Part shown: piece after piece, positions 38,901 through 48,144 of the stretch
Numbering within the stretch: position 1 is the stretch's first letter
Layout: every line of letters begins with the position of its first letter
Origin: Herminiimonas sp. KBW02
Lineage (GTDB): Bacteria > Pseudomonadota > Gammaproteobacteria > Burkholderiales > Burkholderiaceae_D
Reading direction: 5' to 3'
Assembly (NCBI RefSeq): GCF_003852535.1
Contig: NZ_QAJP01000008.1
Span: 6,013 to 70,012 of the forward strand
Length of the DNA: 64,000 nucleotides
The notes under the pieces: generated by a model
The model's database searches: none
Told to the model about the DNA's origin: nothing
Seen by the model: only the letters and a program-made list of their open reading frames with translations
Translations under genes and position numbers: made by a program

Positions 38901-40646
38901 ATGCTGCGAGATAAAAAACTGTGTAAGTTAGTTTTAGAAAGTGTCGTTGTCTCCGCATTGACTGCATTCACGTCATTTGCTTACTCCCAAAATACCGCCT
39001 CTCCCCGCGCTGAAACCATTTACTTGGGCGGCAGCATTCTCACTATGGCGGGCGACACCCCTCACTATGCAGAAGCAGTTGCCATTCAAAATGGAAAAAT
39101 CATTAATGTTGGCTCAAAGGCTGCTGCTTTAAAGTTACGTGATGAGCGCACGCGCGTGGTTGATCTTGCCGGTAAAACCTTATTGCCGGGATTTATCGAT
39201 GCTCATGGCCATGCCTGGATGACTGGATTCCAGAAATTATCCGCTAACCTTCTTCCTCCACCTGACGGAAAGGGCAGCGATATTCCCACTTTGGTTTCTT
39301 TGCTCAAGGACTGGCAAAGCAAAAATCAGGTTGCCATCGACAAGGTCGGCTGGATTATCGGGTTCGGTTACGATGACTCCCAACTTGCGGAGAAAAGACA
39401 CCCAACGGCGACTGACCTCGATCAGGTATCGACTGACATCCCAGTCGTAGTTATTCATCAATCCAGTCATTTAGCCTCAATGAATCATAAGGCGCTGGAG
39501 ATGGCCGGCATTACTTCCGAATCCCCAAATCCAGCTGGCGGCGTTATCCGACGCTTAGCTGATGGACGCACACCGGACGGTGTTTTAGAGGAAATGGCAT
39601 TTTTTGGCCCGATGTTCAAGGTATTGGGCTCATTCGACCAGGATGTAAGTGAGAAAATTGCTCTTGCAGGTGTGGACTACTACATGCAGTTCGGCTTTAC
39701 TACCGCTCAAGAAGGCCGCGCGAGTAAACAGATTACTCAAACCTGGAATAAACTGGCCAAAGAAGGAAAGCTAAAGATCGATGTCGCTGCTTACCCTGAC
39801 CTTCAGGCGGAACAGGCGTTCATGAGTGCAACCGGCACCAAAAAGAGCTATAGCAATCACTTCCGTGTCGCCGGTGTCAAATTAAGTCTTGATGGCTCTC
39901 CGCAAGGCAAAACCGCGTGGCTAAGCAAACCATATGTTCATGCTCCTGCTGGACAGCCTGCCGACTATCGAGGTTACCCAGCGATTCCCAAAAATGATGA
40001 TTTGCAATTATTGGTGAACCAGGCGTTCAAGCACAATTGGCAAATCCTGGCTCATACGAATGGCGATGCTGCCGCAGATGCCTTGATCAACGCTGTCGCC
40101 AAAGCCGAGAAGACGTATGGCAAAGGCGACCGTCGCACGGTCATGATTCATGCGCAAACGGTGCGTGAAGATCAGCTTGATCGCATGAAACAACTCGGCA
40201 TTATTCCTTCATTCTTTTCCATGCATACCTTTTATTGGGGCGATTGGCATAGAGATGAAACACTCGGCAAGGATCGGGCATTTCGTATCTCACCAACACA
40301 GTCTGCACTGAAACGTGGGATGTGGTTCACCGAGCACCACGACGCGCCTGTGGCGTTACCAAGCAGCATTATGATCCTTCACACCACTGTGAATAGAACA
40401 ACCCGCAGCGGTGCAGTTCTTGGAGAGGATCAACGGGTCAGCCCTTACATCGCATTGAAAAGCATCACCGACTGGGCATCACGACAGTATTTTGAAGAAA
40501 AGAACAAAGGAACGATTAGTGTCGGTAAGTTGGCTGACTTGGTCATTTTGGATAAAAATCCATTGAAAGTAGATCCTGCAACTATCCGCGACATTAAAGT
40601 GCTAGAGACGATCAAGGAAGGCAAGACCATCTTCTCTCAAGATTAA
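38901..40646 (+). CDS. Exported amidohydrolase, YtcJ/family 3 type
   Basis: A 581-aa metal-dependent hydrolase with a signal peptide (SVVVSALTAFTSFAYSQ, cleavage about residue 30), so periplasmic. The amidohydrolase start TLLPGFIDAHGHAW gives the HxH pair (H102, H104). Later metal or catalytic sites lie in AHTNGDAAADALINA and MIHAQTVRED, and the C-terminal barrel flank is SVGKLADLVILDKNP. The family acts on amide or formamide bonds; the substrate is not evident. GGAGAGG precedes the ATG. Codon use and base composition look AT-richer than in gdhA or the Mo-hydroxylase genes, suggesting later acquisition. Confidence 0.85.
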   Translation: MLRDKKLCKLVLESVVVSALTAFTSFAYSQNTASPRAETIYLGGSILTMAGDTPHYAEAVAIQNGKIINVGSKAAALKLRDERTRVVDLAGKTLLPGFIDAHGHAWMTGFQKLSANLLPPPDGKGSDIPTLVSLLKDWQSKNQVAIDKVGWIIGFGYDDSQLAEKRHPTATDLDQVSTDIPVVVIHQSSHLASMNHKALEMAGITSESPNPAGGVIRRLADGRTPDGVLEEMAFFGPMFKVLGSFDQDVSEKIALAGVDYYMQFGFTTAQEGRASKQITQTWNKLAKEGKLKIDVAAYPDLQAEQAFMSATGTKKSYSNHFRVAGVKLSLDGSPQGKTAWLSKPYVHAPAGQPADYRGYPAIPKNDDLQLLVNQAFKHNWQILAHTNGDAAADALINAVAKAEKTYGKGDRRTVMIHAQTVREDQLDRMKQLGIIPSFFSMHTFYWGDWHRDETLGKDRAFRISPTQSALKRGMWFTEHHDAPVALPSSIMILHTTVNRTTRSGAVLGEDQRVSPYIALKSITDWASRQYFEEKNKGTISVGKLADLVILDKNPLKVDPATIRDIKVLETIKEGKTIFSQD

Positions 40647-40799
40647 AGTGTTCGTTTAATTGCATTCGACGGTTGAAACCGCCGTCGAAAGCGGCCATTC
40701 AAGCAAGTCTAAAGATAACCTGACAACGTTGAGATCCGGCTAGATGGCAACTTTACTTTAAGCACTAATGGCAACAAGGATACCCATACTCAGCATTAA

Positions 40800-41720
40800 T
40801 CAATCCTGGAAAGCTTCAAACCTGCTACGTATCAGGATGTCGCGAAAACGTTGTGCTGTAGGCGATAACGAACGATCCGCGTGCGTGATCAGCGACACTT
40901 CACGCCTGACATCAAAGTCCGCCAGATTGCGCATCACCAGGCCCAATCCGGTTGCCAGTTTAGTCAATGCAGTACTCATCACCGCGACCCCCAGTCCGGC
41001 CTCGACCATACCCACCATGGTCAGCGGCAAGTAAACCTCGTACAAGCGCGACAGTGTTACCCCCTCTATCGCCAATGCCTGATCCAGCCGGTCACGAATT
41101 GGATTACCTGCATGTGGACCGATTACCGGCACATCCGTCAAATCGCGCCAGCGTAAAACACGCTTATGCGCAAGCGCATGATCCGCGCGCATCACGACGA
41201 CAAACGCATCAGTCGAAAGCAGGTAAGCAGTCAGATCGGGACGGTTCACGGATTCGGTACCGATACCGAAATCCACTTCACCCGAAGAGACCATCTTGGT
41301 CACCTGATGTTCGGCCACGTCGTGCAACTCAACTTTGACATCCGGGTAATCAAGTGCGAATTGCTTGATGTAGTACGGCAAGACCAGCGCAGCCTGCACC
41401 GAAGAGGCGGCGATCGAGACACGTCCTCGCCCCAGGGTCTTCAGTTCGCTCGAACTCAGGATCACGCTATCGATATCCGATACCGCTTTTTTCATCATGG
41501 GTAAAAGCTCGGCACCCGCCTGAGTAATGTGCAACTGCCGGGTATGGCGATCAAACAGGCGCAAGCCAAGATTGGCTTCCAGTTCATGCACCAGCGTGCT
41601 GACGGAGGACTGCGACAGATCCAGCTTATCCGCCGCGCGGGTAAAACTCTGCTCGGTAGCGACCGCGATAAATGCGCGTAACTGGCGCAAGGAAACGCTG
41701 TTATTGCTCATAGTATTCAT
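40800..41720 (-). CDS. LysR-type transcriptional regulator
   Basis: A 306-aa LysR regulator. The N-terminal winged HTH is VSLRQLRAFIAVATEQSFTR and then AADKLDLSQSSVSTLVHELE. The C-terminal effector domain runs from about residue 95 to 300. It is divergent from the molybdenum hydroxylase operon across 232 bp, the usual arrangement for a LysR regulator and its target, so it probably responds to the hydroxylase substrate. It is tail-to-tail with the exported amidohydrolase. Confidence 0.9.
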   Translation of the reverse strand: MNTMSNNSVSLRQLRAFIAVATEQSFTRAADKLDLSQSSVSTLVHELEANLGLRLFDRHTRQLHITQAGAELLPMMKKAVSDIDSVILSSSELKTLGRGRVSIAASSVQAALVLPYYIKQFALDYPDVKVELHDVAEHQVTKMVSSGEVDFGIGTESVNRPDLTAYLLSTDAFVVVMRADHALAHKRVLRWRDLTDVPVIGPHAGNPIRDRLDQALAIEGVTLSRLYEVYLPLTMVGMVEAGLGVAVMSTALTKLATGLGLVMRNLADFDVRREVSLITHADRSLSPTAQRFRDILIRSRFEAFQD

Positions 41721-41952
41721 AGCCTTACACGATTAATAAATTTGATTATATGTATTTACTGATACGTTGCAAACAATGATTATTCATTCGTCCGGGAAAG
41801 CACCGAGTTTGGTTGTTTAAGCCTACACAGAGCATCTCTACCAGCTCTCTCCTTCCTGGATAAACGAACGTACTCACAGCCTGCCCCGCGACATCATTGC
41901 GACGGCTCCGGGCCTGCATGGTGAGCAATTCATGACTCTTTAAGGAAAACCG
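41721..41952. promoter_or_regulatory. Divergent promoter region, lysR / Mo-hydroxylase operon
   Basis: A 232-bp gap between divergent starts. LysR regulators usually bind T-N11-A dyads in such gaps. A candidate dyad is AATGATTATTCATT at about 41775-41788. AAGGAAAACCG is the ribosome binding site of the plus-strand operon. Assignment of the operator is tentative. Confidence 0.4.
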
Positions 41953-42810
41953 ATGAGAGATTTTGCGTACTTCGAACCAACCTCACTGGATGACGCGGTC
42001 ACGCTGCTGCAGAGCTGCAAGGGTACTTTGCTGGCAGGTGGCACAGACCTGCTGGTGCAGATAAAGGAACATGTGCGTCAGCCCGACCATGTCATCAACA
42101 TCAAAAAAATCCCTGGCATGAGCGGGCTTGATTACGACGAGCAAACCGGTTTGCGCATAGGCGCACTCACTACCACCCGCGCCGTCGAAACATCCGCCGT
42201 CGTGCAGCAGCACTATGCGAGCTTATGTCGTTCCGTGACCGACTTCGCGTCGATACAGGTGCGCAACCGCGCGACGGTAGTCGGCAATATCTGCCGTGCG
42301 TCGCCGTCGGCAGACACGCTGGCGCCGCTGATTGCCGACGGTGCCAGCGTGCAGATTTATGGCCCCGCTGGCTATCGCCAGGTAGCACTGGATGGATTCG
42401 TAACCGGTCCCGGGCAGACCGCGTTGGCCAGCGATGAAATCGTTACCCATCTCGTCATCCCGCCACCGCTGCCGCACACCGGCAAGGTCTATATCAAGCA
42501 TGGTCGCCGCATCGCGATGGAACTCGCCACCGTCGGCGTCGCGGTGAGCCTGACGATGGACGGTCGCATCTGTCGCGACATACGCATCGTACTGGCAGCC
42601 GTTGCAGCGACGCCGCTACGCGCGACCAGTGCAGAACTCCTGTTGCGCGACCAGCACCTGGATACCCAGACCATCAACGCTGCGGCAGAAGCAGCCATGC
42701 ATCAGTCACGTCCTATCAGCAATATCCGCGGCAGCGCTGACTACCGCAAACAAATGGTGAAGGTGCTCACACGCAGGGCAATAGAACAAGCCATCAAGGA
42801 GGCAGCATGA
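41953..42810 (+). CDS. Molybdenum hydroxylase FAD-binding subunit (CoxM/XdhB type)
   Basis: A 285-aa medium subunit of a xanthine-dehydrogenase-family enzyme. The FAD site begins with LLAGGTDLLVQIK, followed by ASIQVRNRATVVGNICRASPSADTLAPL (quoted in part: RNRATVVGNICRASPSADTL). A C-terminal CO-dehydrogenase flavoprotein domain follows (about 180-285). It passes electrons from the Fe-S subunit to an acceptor. Its stop overlaps the next ATG by 4 bp, so the three subunits are translationally coupled. Confidence 0.92.
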   Translation: MRDFAYFEPTSLDDAVTLLQSCKGTLLAGGTDLLVQIKEHVRQPDHVINIKKIPGMSGLDYDEQTGLRIGALTTTRAVETSAVVQQHYASLCRSVTDFASIQVRNRATVVGNICRASPSADTLAPLIADGASVQIYGPAGYRQVALDGFVTGPGQTALASDEIVTHLVIPPPLPHTGKVYIKHGRRIAMELATVGVAVSLTMDGRICRDIRIVLAAVAATPLRATSAELLLRDQHLDTQTINAAAEAAMHQSRPISNIRGSADYRKQMVKVLTRRAIEQAIKEAA

Positions 42811-43295
42811 AGCAAATCATTCCCGTCACCATCAACGACGAAGCATGCGAGCTGGCGGTCGAACCTAATCGCACCCTGCTCGATGCATTGCGTACTGAAG
42901 GCGCACTGACCGGCACCAAGAAAGGTTGCGACGTCGGTGAATGCGGTTCATGCACAGTGATCCTGGATGGCAAGCCGGTCAATTCTTGCCTGGTGCTGGC
43001 GGTCGAAGTACGCAATCGTCACATCCAGACCATAGAAGGCATACAGACTTCATACGATGAAGTGCATCCGCTGCAGGACAACTTCATGCGCTGCGGCGCT
43101 GCCCAATGCGGCTTCTGTACTCCCGGCATTATCGTCATGGCAAAAGCCCTGCTCGATGAAAATCCGACACCGACTGAAGATGAAATCAAATTCGCGATCG
43201 CCGGGAATATCTGCCGTTGCACCGGCTATACCAAAATTATTGAAGCAATCAAGCTGACAGCAGCGCAGCAACATCAAAAAACGGAGGCTCCATGA
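42807..43295 (+). CDS. Molybdenum hydroxylase 2Fe-2S subunit (CoxS/XdhA-N type)
   Basis: A 162-aa small subunit with two 2Fe-2S clusters. The plant-type ferredoxin ligands lie in KKGCDVGECGSCTVILDG and the later CLVL. The helical domain ligands lie in CGAAQCGFCTPG and NICRCTGY. It connects the Mo and FAD subunits. The stop overlaps the large subunit ATG by 4 bp. Confidence 0.95.
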   Translation: MKQIIPVTINDEACELAVEPNRTLLDALRTEGALTGTKKGCDVGECGSCTVILDGKPVNSCLVLAVEVRNRHIQTIEGIQTSYDEVHPLQDNFMRCGAAQCGFCTPGIIVMAKALLDENPTPTEDEIKFAIAGNICRCTGYTKIIEAIKLTAAQQHQKTEAP

Positions 43296-45610
43296 GCGAT
43301 CTCATCATAGGCCAGAGCGTCAAACGCACAGACTTGCTGGCTAAAGTAACGGGTAATGCCAAATACGTCGCCGACATGGGCATGCCTGGACTGCTGTACG
43401 GCAAAATGAAACGCTGCAACATTGCGCACGCGAAGATCAAGCGCATAGATACCAGCAAGGCACTTGAGCTGGCTGGCGTCAAAGCCATCCTCACACATGA
43501 AAACGTGCCACGCATCTTGCACGCAGGTTCACCGCATCCGCGTTCCGCCTCCGTCACTTGCGATCAGTACATACTCGATAACAAGGTGCGCTATTGGGGT
43601 GAAGGTGTCGCGGTAGTGGCAGCGATCAGCGAAGAAATTGCAGAGAAGGCGATAGCACTGATCGAAGTTGAATACGAAGAACTACCTGCAGTATTCACCG
43701 TCGAAGATGCGCAACGTCCGAATGCACCGCTGATCCATGACCGTCAACCCGGCGGCAATCTGGTACTCGATCCGGTGCAGTTCACGCGCGGCGATATAGA
43801 AGCAGGCTTTGCCGAAGCAGACATCATCATCGAAGGCGAATACGAAGGTGGCCGCCCCACTCCTGCCTACATGGAACCGAATGTCTGTACCTGCCAGTGG
43901 GATGGCAATGGCAACCTGACGGTCTGGATCTCGACCCAGACAGCCTTCATGGTGCGCGGCATCATGGCTGAAGTGATGGGCCTGCCTTTGCACAAAGTAC
44001 GTGTACTGGTCGATCACATGGGGGGCGGCTTTGGTGCGAAACAGGATTTATTCCAGCATGAATTCCTGTGCGCATTACTGGCCAAGGAAACGCGGCGACC
44101 AGTGCGCATGGAATACAGTCGTGAAGAAACCTTCCTCGGCGGACGCTCGCGGCATCCAGCTAAAGTGTGGCTCAAACAAGGCTTTAAAAAAGACGGCACC
44201 ATCACAGCACGACAAGCACGCGTGGTTTTCAATTCCGGTGCCTATGGTTCACACGGACCTGGCGTCACCATCGTCGGCACCTCGGCACTGCTGTCACTGT
44301 ATCGCTGCGAAAACATCCATCTGGAAGGCCGCTGCGTCTACACCAACAGCCCGATCGCTGGTGCGTTCCGTGGCTATGGCGTGGTGCAGACCTATTACGC
44401 GCTCGACATCCAAATGGATGAAGCGGCAGAACGTCTGGGCATGGACCCGCTGCAACTCAAGCTGAAGAACGCAGTACGTGAAGGCGACATCGCGCCGTCC
44501 AACCACCCGCTCATCGGTCATGGCCTCGAGGATTGCATTAGCAAAGGTCGTGAAGTGACCGGCTGGGACCAGCTGCGCAAGCGCAAACGTGACCTCAGCG
44601 GACCTATGCGCAACGGCTGGGGCATAGGTTGCGAGATGCATGGCAGCAGCGCTTATCCTGGCATCAAGGAGCAAGGCAATGCCATCGTCAAAATGAACGA
44701 AGATGGTTCCGTGGTCTTGCTGACCGGCACCGCAGGCCTCGGTACCGGTGCGCATACCGCACTGGCACAAATCGTGGCTGCAGAACTCGGTGTGCAGTTC
44801 GATGCGGTGTCGGTGGTGCACGGCGATACCGATGTGGTGCCATGGGACATCGGTGCTTTCGCCAGCCACACTACCTTCATGGGTGGCCGCGCTGCGCAAA
44901 TGGCGGCCGCCAATGTCAAAACTCAACTATTGGAACGCGCCGCCAAACAGCTCGAAACAGCTGCTGACAATCTGCTGGTTGACCAGGGCCGCATCACTAT
45001 CCGCGACGGCAATGCAGCAGGCATCAGCGTAAGCGAAGCCGTCAGCGCCAAGAAAGGCATACCGGCAGCGCAACTGGTAGGCAGCGCCACCTATCATCCG
45101 ACCAAGTCGTATTCGTTTGCCGCCCACTTTGTCGAAGTGAACGTAGATATTGAAACCGGCTACATCACCGTGGCTCAGGTCATACCCGTGCATGAAATCG
45201 GCAAAGTCATACACCCGGTTGGCGCAGCCGGCCAGATCGAAGGTGGCATACAGCAAGGCATAGGACATACGCTGTACGAGGACTATCAGATAGACATGCA
45301 GACCGGACGTTCACTGAATGCGAACTTCGTCGATTACAAAATGCCGCTATCGATGGATATGCCTCCTATCCACACACTCATCCTCGAGAGCGCACCTGAT
45401 CCAGGTGGGCCCTTCGGTGCGAAAGGTGTAGGTGAGGATCCTATCGTGGCGATAGGCCCGGCGATCGCGAACGCGGTGTATGACGCCATCGGTGTGCGTT
45501 TCCATCACTATCCGATCAAACCGGAACAAGTGTTGCTGGCTTTGAAGCAGAAAGCAGAACAGGACGCGTCGGAGCAAACCGAACAGGAAGCGCTGGAGCA
45601 ACAAGCGTAA
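43292..45610 (+). CDS. Molybdenum hydroxylase large subunit, Mo-pterin binding
   Basis: A 772-aa catalytic subunit. Cofactor motifs are MGGGFGAKQDLFQHEF, NSPIAGAFRGYGVVQTYYAL and the catalytic-Glu motif GPFGAKGVGEDP near the C-terminus. Enzymes of this shape hydroxylate xanthine, nicotinate or other N-heteroaromatics, or reduce 4-hydroxybenzoyl-CoA; sequence alone does not settle which. The nearby XdhC gene (57976-59001) could insert sulphurated Mo cofactor, favouring a hydroxylase. The tail after about 750 is a Glu/Gln-rich low-complexity stretch. Confidence 0.93.
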   Translation: MSDLIIGQSVKRTDLLAKVTGNAKYVADMGMPGLLYGKMKRCNIAHAKIKRIDTSKALELAGVKAILTHENVPRILHAGSPHPRSASVTCDQYILDNKVRYWGEGVAVVAAISEEIAEKAIALIEVEYEELPAVFTVEDAQRPNAPLIHDRQPGGNLVLDPVQFTRGDIEAGFAEADIIIEGEYEGGRPTPAYMEPNVCTCQWDGNGNLTVWISTQTAFMVRGIMAEVMGLPLHKVRVLVDHMGGGFGAKQDLFQHEFLCALLAKETRRPVRMEYSREETFLGGRSRHPAKVWLKQGFKKDGTITARQARVVFNSGAYGSHGPGVTIVGTSALLSLYRCENIHLEGRCVYTNSPIAGAFRGYGVVQTYYALDIQMDEAAERLGMDPLQLKLKNAVREGDIAPSNHPLIGHGLEDCISKGREVTGWDQLRKRKRDLSGPMRNGWGIGCEMHGSSAYPGIKEQGNAIVKMNEDGSVVLLTGTAGLGTGAHTALAQIVAAELGVQFDAVSVVHGDTDVVPWDIGAFASHTTFMGGRAAQMAAANVKTQLLERAAKQLETAADNLLVDQGRITIRDGNAAGISVSEAVSAKKGIPAAQLVGSATYHPTKSYSFAAHFVEVNVDIETGYITVAQVIPVHEIGKVIHPVGAAGQIEGGIQQGIGHTLYEDYQIDMQTGRSLNANFVDYKMPLSMDMPPIHTLILESAPDPGGPFGAKGVGEDPIVAIGPAIANAVYDAIGVRFHHYPIKPEQVLLALKQKAEQDASEQTEQEALEQQA

Positions 45611-45630
45611 AACTGGTACAGCAGAAACTA

Positions 45631-45665
45631 AAAGGCCGGACTAGCAATACTAGTCCGGCCTTTTT
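45631..45665 (+). terminator. Bidirectional terminator, Mo-hydroxylase operon / ubiD
   Basis: A 14-bp perfect stem (45631-45644 with 45650-45663) ends in T5. It lies 20 bp after the large subunit stop and 22 bp from the ubiD-family stop on the opposite strand, so it can close both units. Confidence 0.93.
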
Positions 45666-45686
45666 ACTACGTTCATATTGCTGCGC

Positions 45687-47072
45687 TCAGAGTGGCGCCA
45701 ATATCTGCTGCGCCCGCGCAATCGAATCAGGCGATATCTCCGCACGTATGCCATCAAACTTCGGCCCACGCGTCGCATCCAGTCCCATGCGCGAAGTAGT
45801 GCCGACGCCGGAAGCTGAAGGATCAAGCGCACTCCCCGGCAAGCCATCGACGATCACCACATCCTGATGCGGTTGCAAATGTGTCGCGATCGCCCACAGC
45901 ACTTCCTCATCGCGTGTGATGTCGACGTCTTCATCGACCGCCACTACAGTTTTCAGATAAGGATCCCAGCCCAGCAGACCCAGCATCACCTGACGTGCCT
46001 CGCCCTGTCGCATTTGCTTAAGTGCGACGTAAGCATGGAAGTGTGTACCGGAACTCGGATAATGAACCGCAGTGACACTGGGGAAACGTTCACGCAGTTT
46101 TTCCACCATCTCCGATTCACGCGGTATGCGACCCAGATTCAAATGCTCGGCCGAGTTACCACCGACCACATCAACCAGGATGGTATCGTGTCGGCGTAAT
46201 ACCGTTTCGACCTTGAACAGATTGTTGGTCGATCTGTCCGACGAGTATCCAGTAAATTCTCCAAACGGCCCTTCATCCACGCGCGCTTCCGGATCGATCA
46301 CACCTTCCAGCACGATCTCAGCCGATGCCGGTACTGCTATCCCGTACTTGGGCGTACGCACCACATCCAGCGGTGCGCCGAACAAGCCACCCGCGACATG
46401 ACGTTCGTCTACACCAAACGGCAAACGTGCGGCACCTGCCAGCATGAACAAGGGATGCGCCCCTATCACCATAGCAATCCGCAACGGTTGCTTACGTTCA
46501 ATCGCAATTTGCAGCAAACGCCACAAGTGTCCGCGTGAATGCAAGCTGGTCGCAATTTCGGTAGCTGAATGCAAAGTGGAACGGTGATAGCTCATATTGC
46601 CAACACCGGTGTCCGGATGTTCGGCCACGATCACCGCATTCGTAATGTATGGTCCTCTATCGGTAGCGAAGTGCTTGATGATGGGCAGTGTATGGAGATC
46701 GAAATTACTGTGCTGCACCGCATCCATGATCGGCCCGGTCGCAACCACATTTGGTGCTACCAGACGTCGTGCACGAGCCTGGTATTCTTCGTGCAGATGT
46801 TGCACTTCCACGCCCAGCATACGTGCTACGCGCTCGCGTGAAGCGAACATATTCGTCACCAGCCTCGCCCCCAGGTCGCGTACCTGATCAAATACCAGCA
46901 GCGGATGCTTACCCTGCCGCGCCAATTCCCACACGATGGAGGTCGGGTCCTGATCTGCACTAACCTCTTCCTTGATCGTCAAGGCATCATCCGGATAAGC
47001 TTGCAGATAGTCGCGCAGGAAGATGCGGAAATCCTGACTTCTGGAGAAATCAGGAATGTGTTTTTGTGTCAT
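45687..47072 (-). CDS. UbiD-family prenylated-FMN decarboxylase
   Basis: A 461-aa member of the UbiD/Fdc1 family, non-oxidative (de)carboxylases of aromatic or alpha,beta-unsaturated acids that need prenylated FMN. The family core is VDEGPFGEFTGYSSDRS with the catalytic Glu residues; the N-terminal ELARQGKHPLLVFDQV and LPIIKHFATDRGPYITNAV regions also match. AAGAGGACACGGC precedes the ATG. It is the last gene of a unit with two ACMSD-type amidohydrolases. UbiX, which makes the cofactor, is encoded at 57392-57979 in the same cluster. Substrate unknown; a catabolic role is more likely than ubiquinone synthesis because of the context. Confidence 0.9.
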   Translation of the reverse strand: MTQKHIPDFSRSQDFRIFLRDYLQAYPDDALTIKEEVSADQDPTSIVWELARQGKHPLLVFDQVRDLGARLVTNMFASRERVARMLGVEVQHLHEEYQARARRLVAPNVVATGPIMDAVQHSNFDLHTLPIIKHFATDRGPYITNAVIVAEHPDTGVGNMSYHRSTLHSATEIATSLHSRGHLWRLLQIAIERKQPLRIAMVIGAHPLFMLAGAARLPFGVDERHVAGGLFGAPLDVVRTPKYGIAVPASAEIVLEGVIDPEARVDEGPFGEFTGYSSDRSTNNLFKVETVLRRHDTILVDVVGGNSAEHLNLGRIPRESEMVEKLRERFPSVTAVHYPSSGTHFHAYVALKQMRQGEARQVMLGLLGWDPYLKTVVAVDEDVDITRDEEVLWAIATHLQPHQDVVIVDGLPGSALDPSASGVGTTSRMGLDATRGPKFDGIRAEISPDSIARAQQILAPL

Positions 47073-47169
47073 GCCGTGTCCTCTTTTACAGTTGGCTCAT
47101 CAGCACATAAAGCTGGCGGACGATGCTGCACGCCCACCAGCTTTTTGCTTCGCATATACGCTATGAGGC

Positions 47170-48084
47170 TTACTTCACGCCGGCATAGGTATCGGTCAGG
47201 CGGGCTTGCGCTTCTTCCATCGTGCGCGGCGGCGGCGTCGTCTTGAGGCCGATCAGGCGTGCGATGTTATTGCCCATATAGTCTTCCAGGCCATCTTCAT
47301 CCAGGCCCATGCCTTGCGGTGCAGGTGAGCACAGCACTTCCAGCTCACGCAGCCACATGCCAGGTTCGTTCGGTGGTGTATCGGTACCGAATACGATCTT
47401 GTTGCGCGGCAATTGCTTGGCGAATTCCACGATGCGTGACTGGAAGCACCAGCCCGATTCGCAGACCACATTAGGCGTATCCATCGCCATCCAGAATGCT
47501 TCGAACGAATAGTTACCACCGGTCTGAATACCGAAGTGACCGATGATGAAATTCACCATAGGGAACTCGCGGATGATCGGATAGAACTGGGTCGGGATGG
47601 TGTAAGGACCGTCCCCTGTGTGGATCAGTACAACGATGTTGTACTTCGCGCACATTTTCATCGCAGGACGCAGCCAGTCCAGCGCACGATCCGGGCGATA
47701 GCCGTGCATATTGGCGTGCAGCTTGAGCATCTTGAAGCCATATTCCTTGACGTGGAACTCCAGCTCCAGCGCGCCTTCTTCAGGGCCCCAGCGCGGATTG
47801 AAGGTGAAGTTGCCGATGAAGCGGTCAGGATATTTTTGGCACAGCTCCGCGATGTAAGCCATGTAGTCACGTATCCCGTCACGGCCACGACGGTTGCCGT
47901 CACGATAGCCGGTATTGCCTGGTGGCGGCTGGATGAAACCCATGTCGATGCGGCGTGGTTTGCCGTTGATCATGTAAGGTCCGTCCATCATTTTAAGCAT
48001 ACGCTCGCCATTGAATGGTTCGCCGGTGTGACGCCATGCTTCATCCACCAGATTGGTTGGGTGCAGATGAGTATCAATAATCAT
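47170..48084 (-). CDS. ACMSD-type amidohydrolase, copy A (metal ligands intact)
   Basis: A 304-aa amidohydrolase-2 (ACMSD / 2,3-dihydroxybenzoate decarboxylase type) protein. It has all expected metal ligands: DTHLHP (H6, H8), H155 in LIHTGDGP, and D235 in FGTDTPPNEP, with H183 in GHFG as a further conserved active-site His. Family members decarboxylate or hydrolyse aromatic and semialdehyde substrates with Zn2+. GGAG lies before the ATG. It follows a close paralogue (copy B) and precedes ubiD. The two copies share long identical stretches such as YRPDRALDWLRPA, so they arose by tandem duplication. Confidence 0.85.
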   Translation of the reverse strand: MIIDTHLHPTNLVDEAWRHTGEPFNGERMLKMMDGPYMINGKPRRIDMGFIQPPPGNTGYRDGNRRGRDGIRDYMAYIAELCQKYPDRFIGNFTFNPRWGPEEGALELEFHVKEYGFKMLKLHANMHGYRPDRALDWLRPAMKMCAKYNIVVLIHTGDGPYTIPTQFYPIIREFPMVNFIIGHFGIQTGGNYSFEAFWMAMDTPNVVCESGWCFQSRIVEFAKQLPRNKIVFGTDTPPNEPGMWLRELEVLCSPAPQGMGLDEDGLEDYMGNNIARLIGLKTTPPPRTMEEAQARLTDTYAGVK

Positions 48085-48144
48085 TTGTAGACTCCAGAAT
48101 TAAGTGTGGGGAGCACGCAAGTAAGAGAGGCAATTAATGCCTGC

